A stretch of 64,000 bases of DNA from Notospermus geniculatus. Its lineage: Eukaryota; Nemertea; Pilidiophora; Heteronemertea; Lineidae. The DNA is taken from contig NMRB01000676.1 in assembly GCA_002633025.1 (NCBI GenBank), positions 233,565-297,564 on the forward strand. The letters are read 5' to 3'. The notes below the pieces were generated by a model. It made no database searches and was not told where the DNA came from. It saw only the letters and a list, made by a program, of their open reading frames with translations. The position numbers were made by a program, and so were the translations under genes. Positions 1 to 13,216 of this stretch are shown here, piece after piece; position 1 is the stretch's first letter; every line of letters starts with the position of its first letter.

Positions 1-3000
1 TTGATTGCTGATCTGAGACGTGGCGGCGACTTCAATCATCCGCCAATTAGTGAAGAGGGATCGTAAACAAACGGACAAATTTGCTACGGTCGGTCTGGTC
101 GTCTGCCCTTCCCACACTTTGTGAAGCTCTTATCAAAACATGTGTAAAGTGCTGCATGGTTCGCATGCCACACAAACCAATTTGCACGAGGGGTCCATTA
201 CAGCAATTAATTTTGAAATGGAAGGGGCTTAATGAAATCATGATCAGTGTCGTAGATCTCGCGCTCCCGTGATTTATTTCGAGATTGCGGATGGGAGTAG
301 TGGACTGGTTCCTCGTCCTGGTGTGGCTTCTGTATGCCGTAAGCAACATGTGCGGCATAGGAATAGATTAGTAGACTAATGTGTGGTCGAAGAGACTATC
401 ACATGGGAGGAGTTATCCAGGGCAGGAGACCGGGAAGATGGGGGAAATCTTATGTTGTCGAAGAGAATCACCTCTTTCAAATTTGGCATAGGTCTGGGGT
501 CGTACCGGTCACTCTAGAAGTGGCAGGCGCTGCATGGTGTTCCAACTCCGCCAAACCGACAGCCCGATTTATGGAAGGCTTCTTTGCCTCCGAGGAATCC
601 TTCACTCTATTGACCAATCCGCCTTCAAACGAATCACTCAGGTGGTTGAAAGAGCTGTGCGTGACGTTGAATACCCTGAGGCTCGTTCTTCGAGGATCAA
701 AAGGCCATTTCTAGTGTGGCTCCTTGGTCGGTGATGAATAATACATCAGCAGATGATACGGCTCTTTTGAGCAACCCACATAAGCTAGTTATCTCTTTGT
801 TTCTTCCATACGCGAGGATCTTAAAGCTGATGTCCGCAAGGAAAATTACGTTCAAATAGAAACCCACAAGAATAGGCCCGTACCGCACCCACAATACTTT
901 CACTACCCTTCAAATTTTGTTCCAAGGTTTAACCATGTCGCCAGGAGCTACTCCACTTTGAAGCATTTTTTGACAATGAACTGGCTTCTCTTTCGCAATT
1001 CCTCGACACCAAAGGCCTACGGTGTGTATGTGAATACTTGTAGAAGCCTACCGTTTCTACAATGTTCCCTGGAATCATAAAAGCAAAAAGCGATGGCAAA
1101 ACGTACAAGTGCCTAGATGGCCTTTGAATCCTTGACCCAGGGCTAGAAACAGGCAGCTCGGGTAGATCATTGGCCACGCGAACCGACATTTCAATCGAAA
1201 CCGTGTTTTATGTGCCAGGATACCAGATATTTCTTCTTTTCATCCTCGGGCGATTCTTGCTACTGTTCTATTGAATACGATATCTGGCTTTGTTCATGAA
1301 AGTACCCATCGTCATTAGGCCTATCTTGTCATTATCATCCTGGATGTCATGATTTGATCGTAGTCGCCCCTCCTCCTGTAAGCATCCTCTAAAACAGGGT
1401 CATTAAGACATCTCCCCGTGGTATCACCTTATAAGGGAGGAGGTAGTACCGAGTGAAAATGACCTGAATCTTAGAATGTCCTTTAAGGGGAGAAAAATGC
1501 CCTCAAGTCGGGATGTGAACCGAGCAGACGACAGACGGCGTCGTCTGCCCGGAAATTCATTAAAACTTATTCCTTTGACGATATGATTTGAATAAAGTCA
1601 TCAAATTGGAAATAAAATCAAAGGATTGTCACCAGTAACAAACAATGGTCCTTTAATACAACCTGGGGGTTTCAGGAAATAATTTCAGAACACATATCTT
1701 GGATGAGTGTGGTGCCGTCGTCTCCCTACAGATTTCGGCCCCCTTTGCATGCATACCTACAGTACATTGTCATAAAGGAATCAAACAAAAAGTTTTAACT
1801 GCGAACGATGAAGTAACTGAGGGATACACTTCATGTGTTGCCACCAGATGTCTCTCACTGTCTGAATTTTGACTTTACGTAATAGGCAAGGGCTTCAACT
1901 TTTTTTGTGGTGGTGGCGTACATGAATCTTTCAACTTGATGCCTTGAATTCCATCCATTTCTGAGGATAACCGAGCTATTTTCAGCACAATAGTGTTCCA
2001 CGTGCAAATATACGTTAGCCTATTCTAATGTACACAGATGACCCTGCGCTCTCATCGGTCGTGGGGTTCTCATTAATTCAGTCCTTGTATCATAAATCAA
2101 CTGGTCTGAATTCAACTAAATTTGCTCTAAACATGCAGAAGGGTCTTGCCATGTGGAAGAGTCAGAATGCAAATCTGTTGAGGCTTATTAAAGGAATACT
2201 CAATCCTTTCCAAATTTATATGCTAAATTTGTAAGTTGATCCTTTATGTTTGATTCCTTTATGATATTGTATAATTCGGCCTTCCAATGGTAAGAGGCAG
2301 GATCTCTACAAGTGACCAGTGGGAGCGTGATTAATTGAAGGAATCGCTCATGTGCTCTGTCTCCAGTCTGCTGAGCTGTTACCTCATTTGTCCTTGCTCC
2401 CACTGTTCAGAAGTTGGCAATAAATACATGTACTGCCTTTTTACCATTGGCAGGCAAAACGCATAGCGTTCGCTAAGAACACCGAATACGAAGAGCTGAA
2501 GAGAACATTTTCTCTGGCATGATCAATATTACAATCTTACTTTTTTCCCACCGTTTGTCTCACCGGACCCGAGCCTCCATGTCATTCCTTTGATACACGA
2601 CCCCAAAGCTGACTCATTGTCATAGCTGGTACCACTTGTACCGTTCATCTATCCATCATTTAGTCGTTGTTTCCAAGCAGATTTAGCCATCTCGAGTTTT
2701 ATGATGCAAGTGAGAACTGTTCTGGTAGTCCCTGGGAACCCATTCCATAAGTATTTTTTTTCTGTGCAAGTGTTATGACCGGGAATTATTCATGTGTCGC
2801 CATTGCGAATGACCCCAGACAGAGATAGCGATGTTTCCTTGGCTACATCAACCGGGATTTCGATAGGAACAATTGTCCTCGATCGAGGACGGAATGAGGA
2901 AGGCTTCCGTAATGGACAGATGATGGTTATGTTTCATTGGCCAGAGTAGGAAGTAGTTGGCGGTCTTCGCCGGTAGCATTTGGTTTCTCTCGATATCATC

Positions 3001-3436
3001 TTGGCCCATGAGGCTCGACATAAGTGCGTTTATAGTACACTCTGCATGAGAACAATAGCGATTTAAAATCGTTGTCATTCTCAAAAGTCGTGTGCATGAG
3101 AAACGTACTTACTAGTAGTAGTTCCTTCTTTGGCGCATCCAGGCCTACCTGGGGTAGTGCGTCATTCCGTCGAACTACAGACTTCTACCGCAGGCAGCAA
3201 TACCCACTACACACTGTTCAAGGTGGCTGTTCCATTTAGTTTACGTGCCAAATATTAGCCAATCAGATTACGCGTTGCAGAAGAGCCTTGGATTGCAAGT
3301 TGCCATGTCAGCTGTACAGTGCACTGCAATGGATCGAATCGAGCAAGTTTCCCGATTTATGTCTCGCAAAATGCTTGGATTTCCAGTAAATTTCCGACAT
3401 TACGGACAAAACTGTACTTAAAATGTACAACAAAAA
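1..3436. other. gene-empty stretch
   Basis: No open frame here looks like protein: all are short, low in recognisable motifs and lack splice-phase partners. A short word around 1430-1480 (GAGTGAAAATGACCTGAATC) resembles sequence near 55090 and 55940 in the insulin-like locus, so it is probably an old dispersed repeat. Confidence 0.5.
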
Positions 3437-3608
3437 NNNNNNNNNNNNNNNNNNNNNNNNNNNNNNNNNNNNNNNNNNNNNNNNNNNNNNNNNNNNNNNN
3501 NNNNNNNNNNNNNNNNNNNNNNNNNNNNNNNNNNNNNNNNNNNNNNNNNNNNNNNNNNNNNNNNNNNNNNNNNNNNNNNNNNNNNNNNNNNNNNNNNNNN
3601 NNNNNNNN
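3437..3608. other. assembly gap (172 N)
   Basis: A run of N. Open frames that cross it are artefacts. Two further single N positions occur at 18445 and 56395. Confidence 0.99.
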
Positions 3609-6600
3609 TCGGAGCTGGTGGCCACAGGGTGCCGTTGTTGGCCGATGTGGTTTGGGTTCCCCCACTGGCCAATCCTGACGGAAGGTCATTGGTTGCCGTA
3701 AGTCGAGGGGTTTCGGACCCCCTGGATCCCCGCCTGCAAGTCATCTTGAAATACACGGCCTTTGGTGACGTAGTGAGAGATCCACCTCACCTTTATCTCA
3801 TTGCCATTTTCATTCTTGGTGTACATCTACCTCTGCCCCCTGGATACGAAATCTTGACGACCTAGTCAGTACGCCGCAATGAATGAGCATCCATCGCCAG
3901 GGTGCCGACTCGGGAATGTGGTAATAAGATTTACCTTCTTGAAATCTCCCCATCTTGATACATACCAATTCACCTAACAGGCTCATTTGTAGTCGCATTG
4001 CGTGACTAACTTACCACAAACTAGAGATCAATCCGTATTGAATAGCTCATCAACTCCGTATGTATCTTCTGTTAAGTCATATAAGCATACGCTGTCACGT
4101 AAGGATCCGACAATGAAGATAATTGTTGATTTTGTCATCGGGAAAGTTGGTAACATACTTGCGATGTGACTGCTATCGATGGTCGAACATTGATGTCATC
4201 GGTGGTTGTAGACGTGATCGCTGTATGGCTCATCTGGGTATATAATTTGACACAATGATAAAATGTTTTTTGGTCTCATCTTTCGCTATCATCTTTTATG
4301 GGGTGGGATGGTATGTGGGTGAAAATGGACTTTATTCTTTTGGCTATTCTGGCGACGATAACTGATAACAATTGCATCTTCATTGAGAATGGAGGCAGAG
4401 CCCTGCATGCTAAGCTTCCGTCGGTTTTCATCCGAGTCACATAAACTTCCCACAAACGTAGGTCAGAGTAAGGCGATGAGTCCGAACACCAGGGTGTTCC
4501 TGGATGGAGCCCTGATACCCTCAAGGTTATCACGTCAGCTCAGCAAAATGGCAGGTCTCGGGTTCGAATCCAGCCTGGCTTTTCAGGTCTATCATATAAG
4601 GAAAGGCACAAGGGTACGAGGCACAAAGGCATGCACAAAGGCACAAAGGTTCCTCATGGATCTAAATGAGGAACACGAGTAGCTTGAGATGGCCTCTTCA
4701 TACTTACAAGTGCCAATAATGCTCTGACTTCGGCCCTTACATGCCTTATGGAAAATCCTATCTAATACAATATATGAGAGTAAACTCGCGACAGTTTGTT
4801 GCTTATCGCCCTCAAGAGCACCGATGACAATGATTCTGTCTGGCGTCTACATTATTCATGGCAATTCTACTTCAAATTTCACTCTCTCAGAACAGGCTAT
4901 ACCGCAAGAGAACTCTCATGCCTTAATTCATTACCTCACCACTCCACCTGTGACAGTCTATTGTTAACAATTCTCCATATCTCAAAATTGACTCCTTAGG
5001 TTTTCTAATTAGCTGATGTAAGCTCCATCTAATACGATATTGATGTTCATCATTCCGTCAGAACGTTCTATTGAAATTCTTTATTCAGTTCATTACCGGT
5101 AATTGCACTGATCCCATCATCAGTTAAAAGGACGTTTAATTTCTAAATTAGTTATGATCACTGTCAAGCCGTTTCTTAGATGAGATATTCAGACCCGACT
5201 TAATTGGTGCATGCTGCACCGTTTGGTTTGATATTAAAGCCGTTTTGATTGATTTTGGTTGAAATGGCTTCAGGATCAGGCTACTCACGCTGACGCAAGC
5301 CTATACAAGTAGATTGAAGGGAACGCATGCCGTAGCTTAGAACGTGTGAAAACTAAAAAAAAGAATAATTCTGATTGTAGCCCCTTCAGAGAAGGTAAAA
5401 TCTGATTGGTTCTATGTTGTGGCGATCAAGTGCAATTCAAATGCACAGATCTGGACCCCAGACAACTAAACCTAAACAGAGATTACTCCAGAAAAGGTGT
5501 CTTTTAAGGCTGCGAGCCCTCACGTATCGTCTGCTTCAATTTGCTGCATAATTCTTTCTGTGTGTCCTGATGTAAAAAAAACAACAACCGTTGTTTTCTT
5601 GAGGCGTGTTTTCAACCAAATTGAACCAGTTAAGCAGTAATGAGGAAGACTTATGCTACACTTCATCATGAAGGAGTAGCCTACAGCAAATCTGTTGTTG
5701 AGATAGCAACAGCAACACATGCCTTCCTCTGAAAAAAGCCCAGTCTCCACTTGTATAAAAGACTGGGAGCATGACCAATTGAAGCAACAGCTTTGTCAAT
5801 GGCTAACAGTAGACTGGAGCGTCGTGTATTGCTGTTCCTTCAACCATCATCCCCATGATCACAAAAAGCGGCGTCTTCTACCATTTGAATGAAGGGAAAC
5901 TCGGCCGTTGATCAGCATCGTGGTTTTCCAACGAGACGTATGCTTTGAGCACACAGCGAATGACCTTTAAGATATGATTAACAATTCATTGCATTGTTCA
6001 TTAATACGGATTACCTTATGGCAAGATGCACGCGAATAATGGAGGCCAGAGGAAATTGATTAGGAAGGTGCCAAGTTCCTGATGTAGAAGCAATTGTTTT
6101 TCAAATTTTCTAAGGCAATTTTTTGATCTGTCGTTCGCTTCTTTCTCCTCGTTGAGTACAAACATGTAAAGAAAGACCAGGTTTTGGTGGCAGTCTTCAA
6201 CACGTGCTGTAGTTTTTGAGAAATGTCGGAAATTCGTTGTCCTTATTTGAAGGGGCTCTTCACCCCATCAATCTTAAAAATAATTAAACTCTAATAAAAT
6301 AACTTCCAGGCATTTCCAGGCATTAGAATCGGCAAAATCATCATCTCTACCATGGTTTGTTTTGTGCAGACTCCCTTATTTGTGGCGACGGTCGTACTCA
6401 TCCCCCATCTTTTTTCTGGAGGAAACTCCGCGATGCTTTCTTTTGGTCGAATAAGCTATATTTCAACTACAGAAATCCGTCAGACAATCCACATCGTCAT
6501 CCCTATCACATGTGCCGTTACATCCTTCCGATGGGAAAATTAATGTCTTGTCCTAGCAGGTGTAAGTACCAAATTGAAAATGTCACTACTCGGATCAGGA

Positions 6601-6782
6601 TCGGCCTTACTTGATGAGTTTCGGATACCCGACACGTTTAATACGGCAATACCGTGATGATGGAAGAAGGTATTATCCGTCTTCAATAACCTTTCACAGA
6701 ATTGGAAGGTTTTTTCTCAAGTCTGTTAGTAGAATGTGCTATCAGGTGGTACAACTACACCATGAGTATCAACAAATGTTAC
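3609..6782. other. gene-empty stretch with tRNA-like fragment
   Basis: Nothing coding recognised. A tRNA-like B box, GGTTCGAATCC, lies at 4561-4571 with a weak A-box-like stretch at 4534-4550. It is followed at about 4595-4650 by a short array of GGCACAAA-type repeats. This is the pattern of a decayed tRNA-derived SINE, but the A-to-B spacing is short, so the call is weak. Confidence 0.35.
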
Positions 6783-8386
6783 AGTGTACTTGGGCTCGAT
6801 TAGCAGCCTTTGGTAAGCTGGTAGCAATACCGATATTTCAATGAAATCGTCTCTGCGACCCACGGCTCACAGACACCTTCTTCTGTCACACAGCTATGAA
6901 TTCTTTATGTGTGTTGCCGGCTTTATGCACCACATCTCAGCCTCATTTCTTGTTACCGGAGATACCAATTCACAAAAGTGTTATGCTAACGGGAACCGTA
7001 ATAACGTGAAGTCCGTTGGTCACATCCTCCACAGTTTGCATGTTTAATTCACGTGAACTTCTGTGGTAAGGGCACCTCTGAAGTCACCACTAGTGTCTCT
7101 ATAAGAGGGGTTCCATACGATATTGACAGCATCACAATATTCAATCTGCTTTCTTTCATACCGTGACCGCATCTGTACCACCCCAAGTTTCAATATGGGT
7201 CTGCAGATTAGCTAATTATGTCGATTATCTCAAACATGTCGAGCCATCGGAAGCCGAGGTTGAGAGACAAGGAAACGCCTGGCGGCAAATTCCGTTGCCG
7301 CAAGGAAAAGGCTTGGTTACTCCGACGACACATACGCCTTGGAGGGATTCCCTGTGTTGGCATTATCCGAAATGACAGTTGAAATTCTTTGTTCTGAGTT
7401 AACCAGCTCCCAATTTGCCCCTCAGATGTCATATTATGCGTCGGTATGATGGAGTGATATTCGCCTCCAGTTACGCCAAGAAGCAAATTTAGTCGCCGTC
7501 TGTTGAAACCATTCCAAAGCGAGGCTTAATTTGCCAACTGCCCGTACCACAAACTTGGGATTTTCCCCTTTTTAGCTCATCCCAGACTGAGCTTACTCCT
7601 GATAAATATGGCCGCCATTCGGCCATCTTGATTTTCATTCCTCTTATTTGGTGGCCTAAAGTACCCAGTTGAGCATGTGGCCGCTGGGCCATTTCATTCT
7701 GAATTTTTTTTATGGTTCGACAGTGAGTTTTCGGCGCTCATCCCCTATGTCTGCACTAAACGCCATGATGAAAACATTGCAGTAGCTGTTCATATGGCAG
7801 TGACGATATGCACTTAGATGATCTCAGATTGATCGCCTTCGGCAAGGGCAACGACGTGTAAACAAGAGAAAGGTGAAATCGCCTGCCCTTTCCAAAGAAG
7901 CGGCAAGACAATATATTGCCATCCTCTCAGAGTACATGACAAAGCCAAATTGGTTCAGAGATGACTATTTGTGAGCGAGGGTGTGTCTAGCTTGAGGAAA
8001 TTAGCTTATGATACAGTTTTCTGTGCAAGCACTGTTAGAAGAAACAGAGGATTTTACAGAAAATTCCTGCAGCAGAGTTTCAGGACGTGATCTGTAAAAT
8101 TACAGACTCAAAGAAATGTTAACAGAGACTTGACTTGATTATATTTTCATACGTTCTCAGAAAGCATCATTCTGGACAGTCCAATTGAGTCCAACTAATA
8201 CAGGAAAACATAAATCACACCATGTGTAAATTTACAGAAGTTCCTGAAACTCTGCTGCAGGCAATTTCTGTAAAAATATTACAAAAATTTGTGTTGGAAA
8301 CCGGGTGGTGGTGGCGGCGTTGGCGGTGGCGGAGGCCATGGCAGTGAGCGTGGTGGCTGTGGCGTTGATGGCTGTGGTGGTGGCAA
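6783..8386. repeat. tandem duplication, copy A
   Basis: This block is repeated almost base for base from 8387 onward, at an offset of 1604. Both copies begin AGTGTACTTGGGCTCGATTA and end in a GGTGGC-rich tract (8304-8385 here). Copy A holds an extra inverted-repeat element at about 8030-8295 that copy B lacks. The frames inside are shared by both copies but match no protein I know. Confidence 0.85.
8030..8295. mobile_element. MITE, CACTGTTAGAA family (copy in duplication A)
   Basis: It begins CACTGTTAGAAGAAACAGAG and continues with the TTTTACAGAAA and GCAGCAGAGTTTC words seen in the copies at 21108, 25425 and 62198. The right end is degraded. The matching place in duplication copy B (about 9640-9655) has no element, giving an empty-site comparison. 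Confidence 0.65.
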
Positions 8387-9750
8387 GTGTACTTGGGCTC
8401 GATTAGCAGCCTTTGGTAAGCTGGTAGCAATACCGATATTTCAATGAAATCGTCTCTGCGACCCACGGCTCACAGACGCCTTCTTCCGTCTCACAGCTAT
8501 GAATTCTTTATGTGTGTTGCCGGCTTTATGCACCACATCTCAGTCTCATTTCTTGTTACCGGAGATACCAATTCACAAAAGTGTTATGCTAACGGGAACC
8601 GTACTAACGTGAATACTTGTCCGTTGGTCACATTCTTCACAAATCTTGCATGTTTAATTCAGGTCAACTTCTGTGGTAGGGCACCTCTGAAGTCACCACT
8701 AGTGTCTCTATAAGAGGGGTTCCATACGATATTGACAGCATCACAATAATACAATCTGCTTTCTTTCATACCGTGACCGCATCTGTACCACCCCAAGTTT
8801 CAATATGGGTCTGCAGATTAGCTAATTACGTCGATTATCTCAAACATGTCGAGCCATCGGAAGCCGAGGTTGAGAGACAAGGAAACGCCTGGCGGCAAAT
8901 TCCGTTGCCGCAAGGAAAGGCTTGGTTAATACTCCGACGAGACGTACGTCTGAGAGGGATTCCCTGTGTTGGCATTATCCGAAATGACAGTTGAAATTCT
9001 TTGTTCTGGGTTAACCAGCTCCCAATTTGCCCCTCAGATGTCATATTATGCGTCGGTATGATGGAGATGACATTCGCCTCCATACGCCAAGAAGCAAATT
9101 TAGTCGCATTCTGTTGGAACCATTCCAAAGCGAGGCTTAATTTGCCAACTGCCCGTACCACAAACTTGGGATTTTCCCCTTTTTAGCTCATCCCAGACTG
9201 AGCTTACTCCTGATAAATATGGCCGCCATTCGGCCATCTTGATTTTCATTCCTCTTATTTGGTGGCATAAAGTACCCAGTTGAGCATGTGGCCGCTGGGC
9301 CATTTCATTCTGAATTTTTTTTATGGTTCGACAGTGAGTTTTCGGTGCTCATCCCCTATGTCTGCACTAAACGCCATGATGAAAACATTGCAGTAGCTGT
9401 TCATATGGCAGTGACGATATGCACTTAGATGATCTCAGATTGATCGCTCGCGGCAAGGGCAACGACGTGTAAACAAGAGAAAGGTGAAATCGCCTGCCCT
9501 TTCCAAAGAAGCGGCAAGACAATATAGCCTATTGCCATCCTCTCAGAGTACATGACAAAGCCAAATTGGTTCAGAGATGACTATTTGTGAGCGAGGGTGT
9601 GTCTAGCTTGAGGAAATTAGCTTATGATACAGTTTTCTGTCCAAGCATATTATTGTGTTGGAAATCAGGTGGTCCTGGCGGTGTTGGCGGTGGCGGAGGC
9701 CATGGCAGTGAGGTGGTGGCTGTGGTGGCTGTGGCGTTGATGGCTGTGGT
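8387..9750. repeat. tandem duplication, copy B
   Basis: Second copy of 6783-8386, with scattered substitutions and small indels and without the MITE. It ends in the same GGTGGCTGTGGC-rich tract, which runs on to about 9790. Confidence 0.85.
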
Positions 9751-9790
9751 GGTGGCGCTGTAGGTGCGGCGGTGGTGGTTGTCGCGGAAT

Positions 9791-12700
9791 CGTGGGTCAG
9801 TGGTTAGTGACGGCCGCGGAAAGTTGTTAATTCCTTTGGTTCGATATGGTTCTTACGGGAACGTCGAGGTCTTACCGACATTTTGAGATTACCTGTGGTC
9901 AGAATTAGGCAGGCAAAATAGGGTAATGATGGCCAGTTCGATCATTAAGTCATATCGTCTACTCTGAAGCGGCTCTCCTTTGCAAATAATAATAACTGGA
10001 GTAACCATTCATTGAATAATGGAATGGTCTTTGGCGGATGTCAACATCGGCTGAAGGAAGAGCTGGGTGTTGTCCGTCTGGCTCGACGTGTTCAAGTTGG
10101 GTCTAATGAATGATGTGACAACCGGCACGTTCAGGGAAAATTGTCACGTGTCAACGACCGACGTATTTGGGGTTAATTGGCCCAGACTTTGAAATGAGGC
10201 GAGTCTGATGTCTGGAGTCGGTGGGAAATTTAATAAGCACAACAAACACAACTTACATGTACCGTCAAAGGAAAATCAAAATGAAAAAGGATCAATTTTC
10301 TTTGTGACACGTCGGGTCGTGGGGCGGGATGATGGTTGAATGTCATGTTCTGAACATTAAAGTCCTACATGCACCTTTTTTGCAGCTTAATCATTTGGAG
10401 CAGAATTACAATGAAAGAGCTTTTTATTTCGTGAAAAAATTCCAACCGGTTAGAAATTTATGGTTGATTTTGTGAATGACTCAGCTGAAATCAGAATGGG
10501 GTAAGACTGCCTCATTAAGTGATGTCACACTAGGGAATTTGCATAATGAACATGTCATTTCCCTATAGTGACCAAATTAAGCAATGTATGTGATGGGAAA
10601 TTCAACAAAATGCAATTATCATGCAGAAACCATGCATCCAGCGTACTCTGGAGGGGTCAATTTGGAACGAATTTTTCCCTAGAATTACGTCACGAATAAA
10701 TTAGCATATTTACATTGTTGAAGTCGTTCACAGTACGGTTTTTAGCCCAATGATTTTGACTGACAAAATCCTTTGTATCTCGCTTACTACTGAACGTAAT
10801 TTCATGAAACAAACAGCAAAAATGCAGCTCTGTCCGAATGCTGTACAAAGCTGAAAAAGTGTGAGAATTCATTTTTGTGGTGCACATATGAAAACATTGT
10901 GTATACCAGTGGTGTACATCATGTACAAAATGGGTTTAATATCAACTGCACTCGATTTACGAAATAAACAACAGTTGACTTTTGCGGCCAGTGGGCAGTG
11001 GTTGGGTAAAGTCATCCCTGCTGCGCCACACTCTCTAGAGTCCATGGTTTTGCTAACACTTCGCCAAGATTTTTGAAATAAAATGCCGAATGCCTGTTAC
11101 CATGGAAATGACACATGTTACCTTTCAATCTTGATAAATGGGTCTTTTTGTCGTCTGCGTAGGTGGAATGACATTCCGTAGCTCGGAGATTTTTGTTCTT
11201 GTGCAACGGCGGTTTAAAAATATGGCGTCTTCTCTGCTGAGTAGCAGACGCCAAGGAAATTAAAAACCTAGTCCGCTGAAGAGATGCGTTCACCTTTCGC
11301 CGTGAAATTCGTGGAATGGGAAGTAAGAGTATCGAATTAATGGAATAATCATCCGTCTAACAGAAAAGTCAAATTATTCCTTCGTTGCGGCAATAACGAA
11401 GACAGAATCCTACTCGGAAAAACATTACATCTTCTCCTGACAAATGCCGATGTTGAAACTCGACGCCTGTTTATTTCAAAAACGTTACATCTGCCATCGA
11501 ATATTGATGCTTCACAGTTTGTCGTCTGTTTTCGATGAGCAACGCGTCACTTGTTTTCAGTCATAAATCACCAGACTAGGATTCTCCGCTCGTCAGTTTC
11601 AGGCGCAAGATCCAATCCATTATTATTGTTACATGATGTATGGTGCTCTTAATTCCACTGGGAATGTCAGATCATTCGCCAATCGGGTAAGCTTCTTTCG
11701 TAACCTTTCTTCTACATGTAATTGGATCTTCTTCTCAATGGCTACATGGCTACAATCGGTTGATGGCGACATACAGCAACACGGACGAATGGAAAAAGCT
11801 AATTCCCTCTGGTAGCCTACCCTGTCGGTTTTTGAGACCAGTTCAGCCCAACCATAGACCATTTTTAGAGGGCCTTACCGCCGTCAAAATAGCCAGGACC
11901 GAGTTTTTGGTTATCAAAACAGATTCATTTGGTCCTTTTAACAGGAGGGTTAGTTGGCCTACTTGTCATTAGATAATCGGCACGCGATTGAAGCTGTTAG
12001 TTTATGAATATTTTGGAAAGTCGCCACAAGTTTACCTATCCTTGTTGGTACAAAAACCTGATTCGTCTCTTACCTATATTTTTTACTCTTGTCCCTTCCT
12101 TACGGACAGATTTTGATAACTTAAACACCCGTCCATTTTCCTGCGCATCAAAAGCCTGTCAAGCCTTTACGTCTCAACAGTATCGAGTTCGTGTGTCCTT
12201 CTTGTGCAAGCAAATGAACTCCCAAGTGCAACCAGATCCGTGGTGGCTTCTTCTAATAGATTTCTGCCCACGCACTTCAGCTATGGGCAAAAGACAAACC
12301 ATTAGCCGTTATTTTCTCTTGAGATATCGCTATTAGAAAGACAACACGCCAACCAATCAGAAAAGCTATTGGGATTTGATTGCGCGTTTGTGTTGATAGC
12401 GTATGTCAAACGGTCCATAGGGCAACGAATAGCTTCGTATATTTTGTATTACTGGTTGCCCTTTGATGTTTCATGATATAGGGACAAACTAACCATAGCA
12501 TAGGAATTAGTGGTTTGTTATTCACTGTGTTCCTTCCGAGCAGAGTGATGAGGGCGCATGAAACCAGAGGTACAAGAGGAGCAAACCGAAAACACGGAAC
12601 GCCGTACCTTTGGGCTAGCGAGATTGGAGAATTACTTCTTAAAGGTCAATCAGAAAAACAGGCTAATATGGAAAAGATTCCTGCTATCAGGTATTTTACT

Positions 12701-13073
12701 GATGACTCAACGAAAATGATAGGTTTACCCTCCCTCCCGATATTTCTGTCTAAAAACTAGAAACTTGACATTTACCTGCAGCGGAGACGAAGTTACACTT
12801 AATAGTGTCTTCCTGTTTATTTCATACGTAGTGAAATCGATCACCCAGATTTTATATTGATCATACTGATGCTGAAAAGGTCGCATTGAATTATAAAGTA
12901 GCCCTTCAGGCCTGCAGACGGCTGAAGATGAAATCTTTCGGCAGACAACAAAAATACTGTCAGGGAAAATAAACAAATCGGGCCGTAGGCCTATTCAAAA
13001 AGGGTGTTTAAGACTTCGTCAAATGCATGGTGGACATGTGTGCATTTAGTGAAGTTACACGCGTGTAAGTCTA
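9791..13073. other. gene-empty stretch
   Basis: No coding or RNA feature supported. The frames present are short and show no domain signature. Confidence 0.5.
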
Positions 13074-13216
13074 AGGCCTGCTTTCCATTGGAGCGTTTCC
13101 GCGCGCGGAAACGCTCGAAAGCATTGTTTGTTTCCACTTCGTTGGTCACGGCGCGGAAAAAAACAATGGTTTCAAGCGTTTCCGCGCACGGAAACGCGCC
13201 AATGGAAAGCAGGCCT
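13074..13216. mobile_element. foldback element, AGGCCTGCTTTCCATTGG ends
   Basis: The two ends are inverted copies: AGGCCTGCTTTCCATTGG at the left and its reverse complement ending at 13216. Each arm also contains its own smaller palindrome, GCGTTTCCGCGC followed by GGAAACGC, so the element can fold both as one long hairpin and as two short ones. No open frame, so it would be non-autonomous. Confidence 0.75.

Noticed and set aside
3308-3756. Several open frames of 90-119 codons
   Set aside because: They run through the 172-base N gap and exist only because N codons are not stops.
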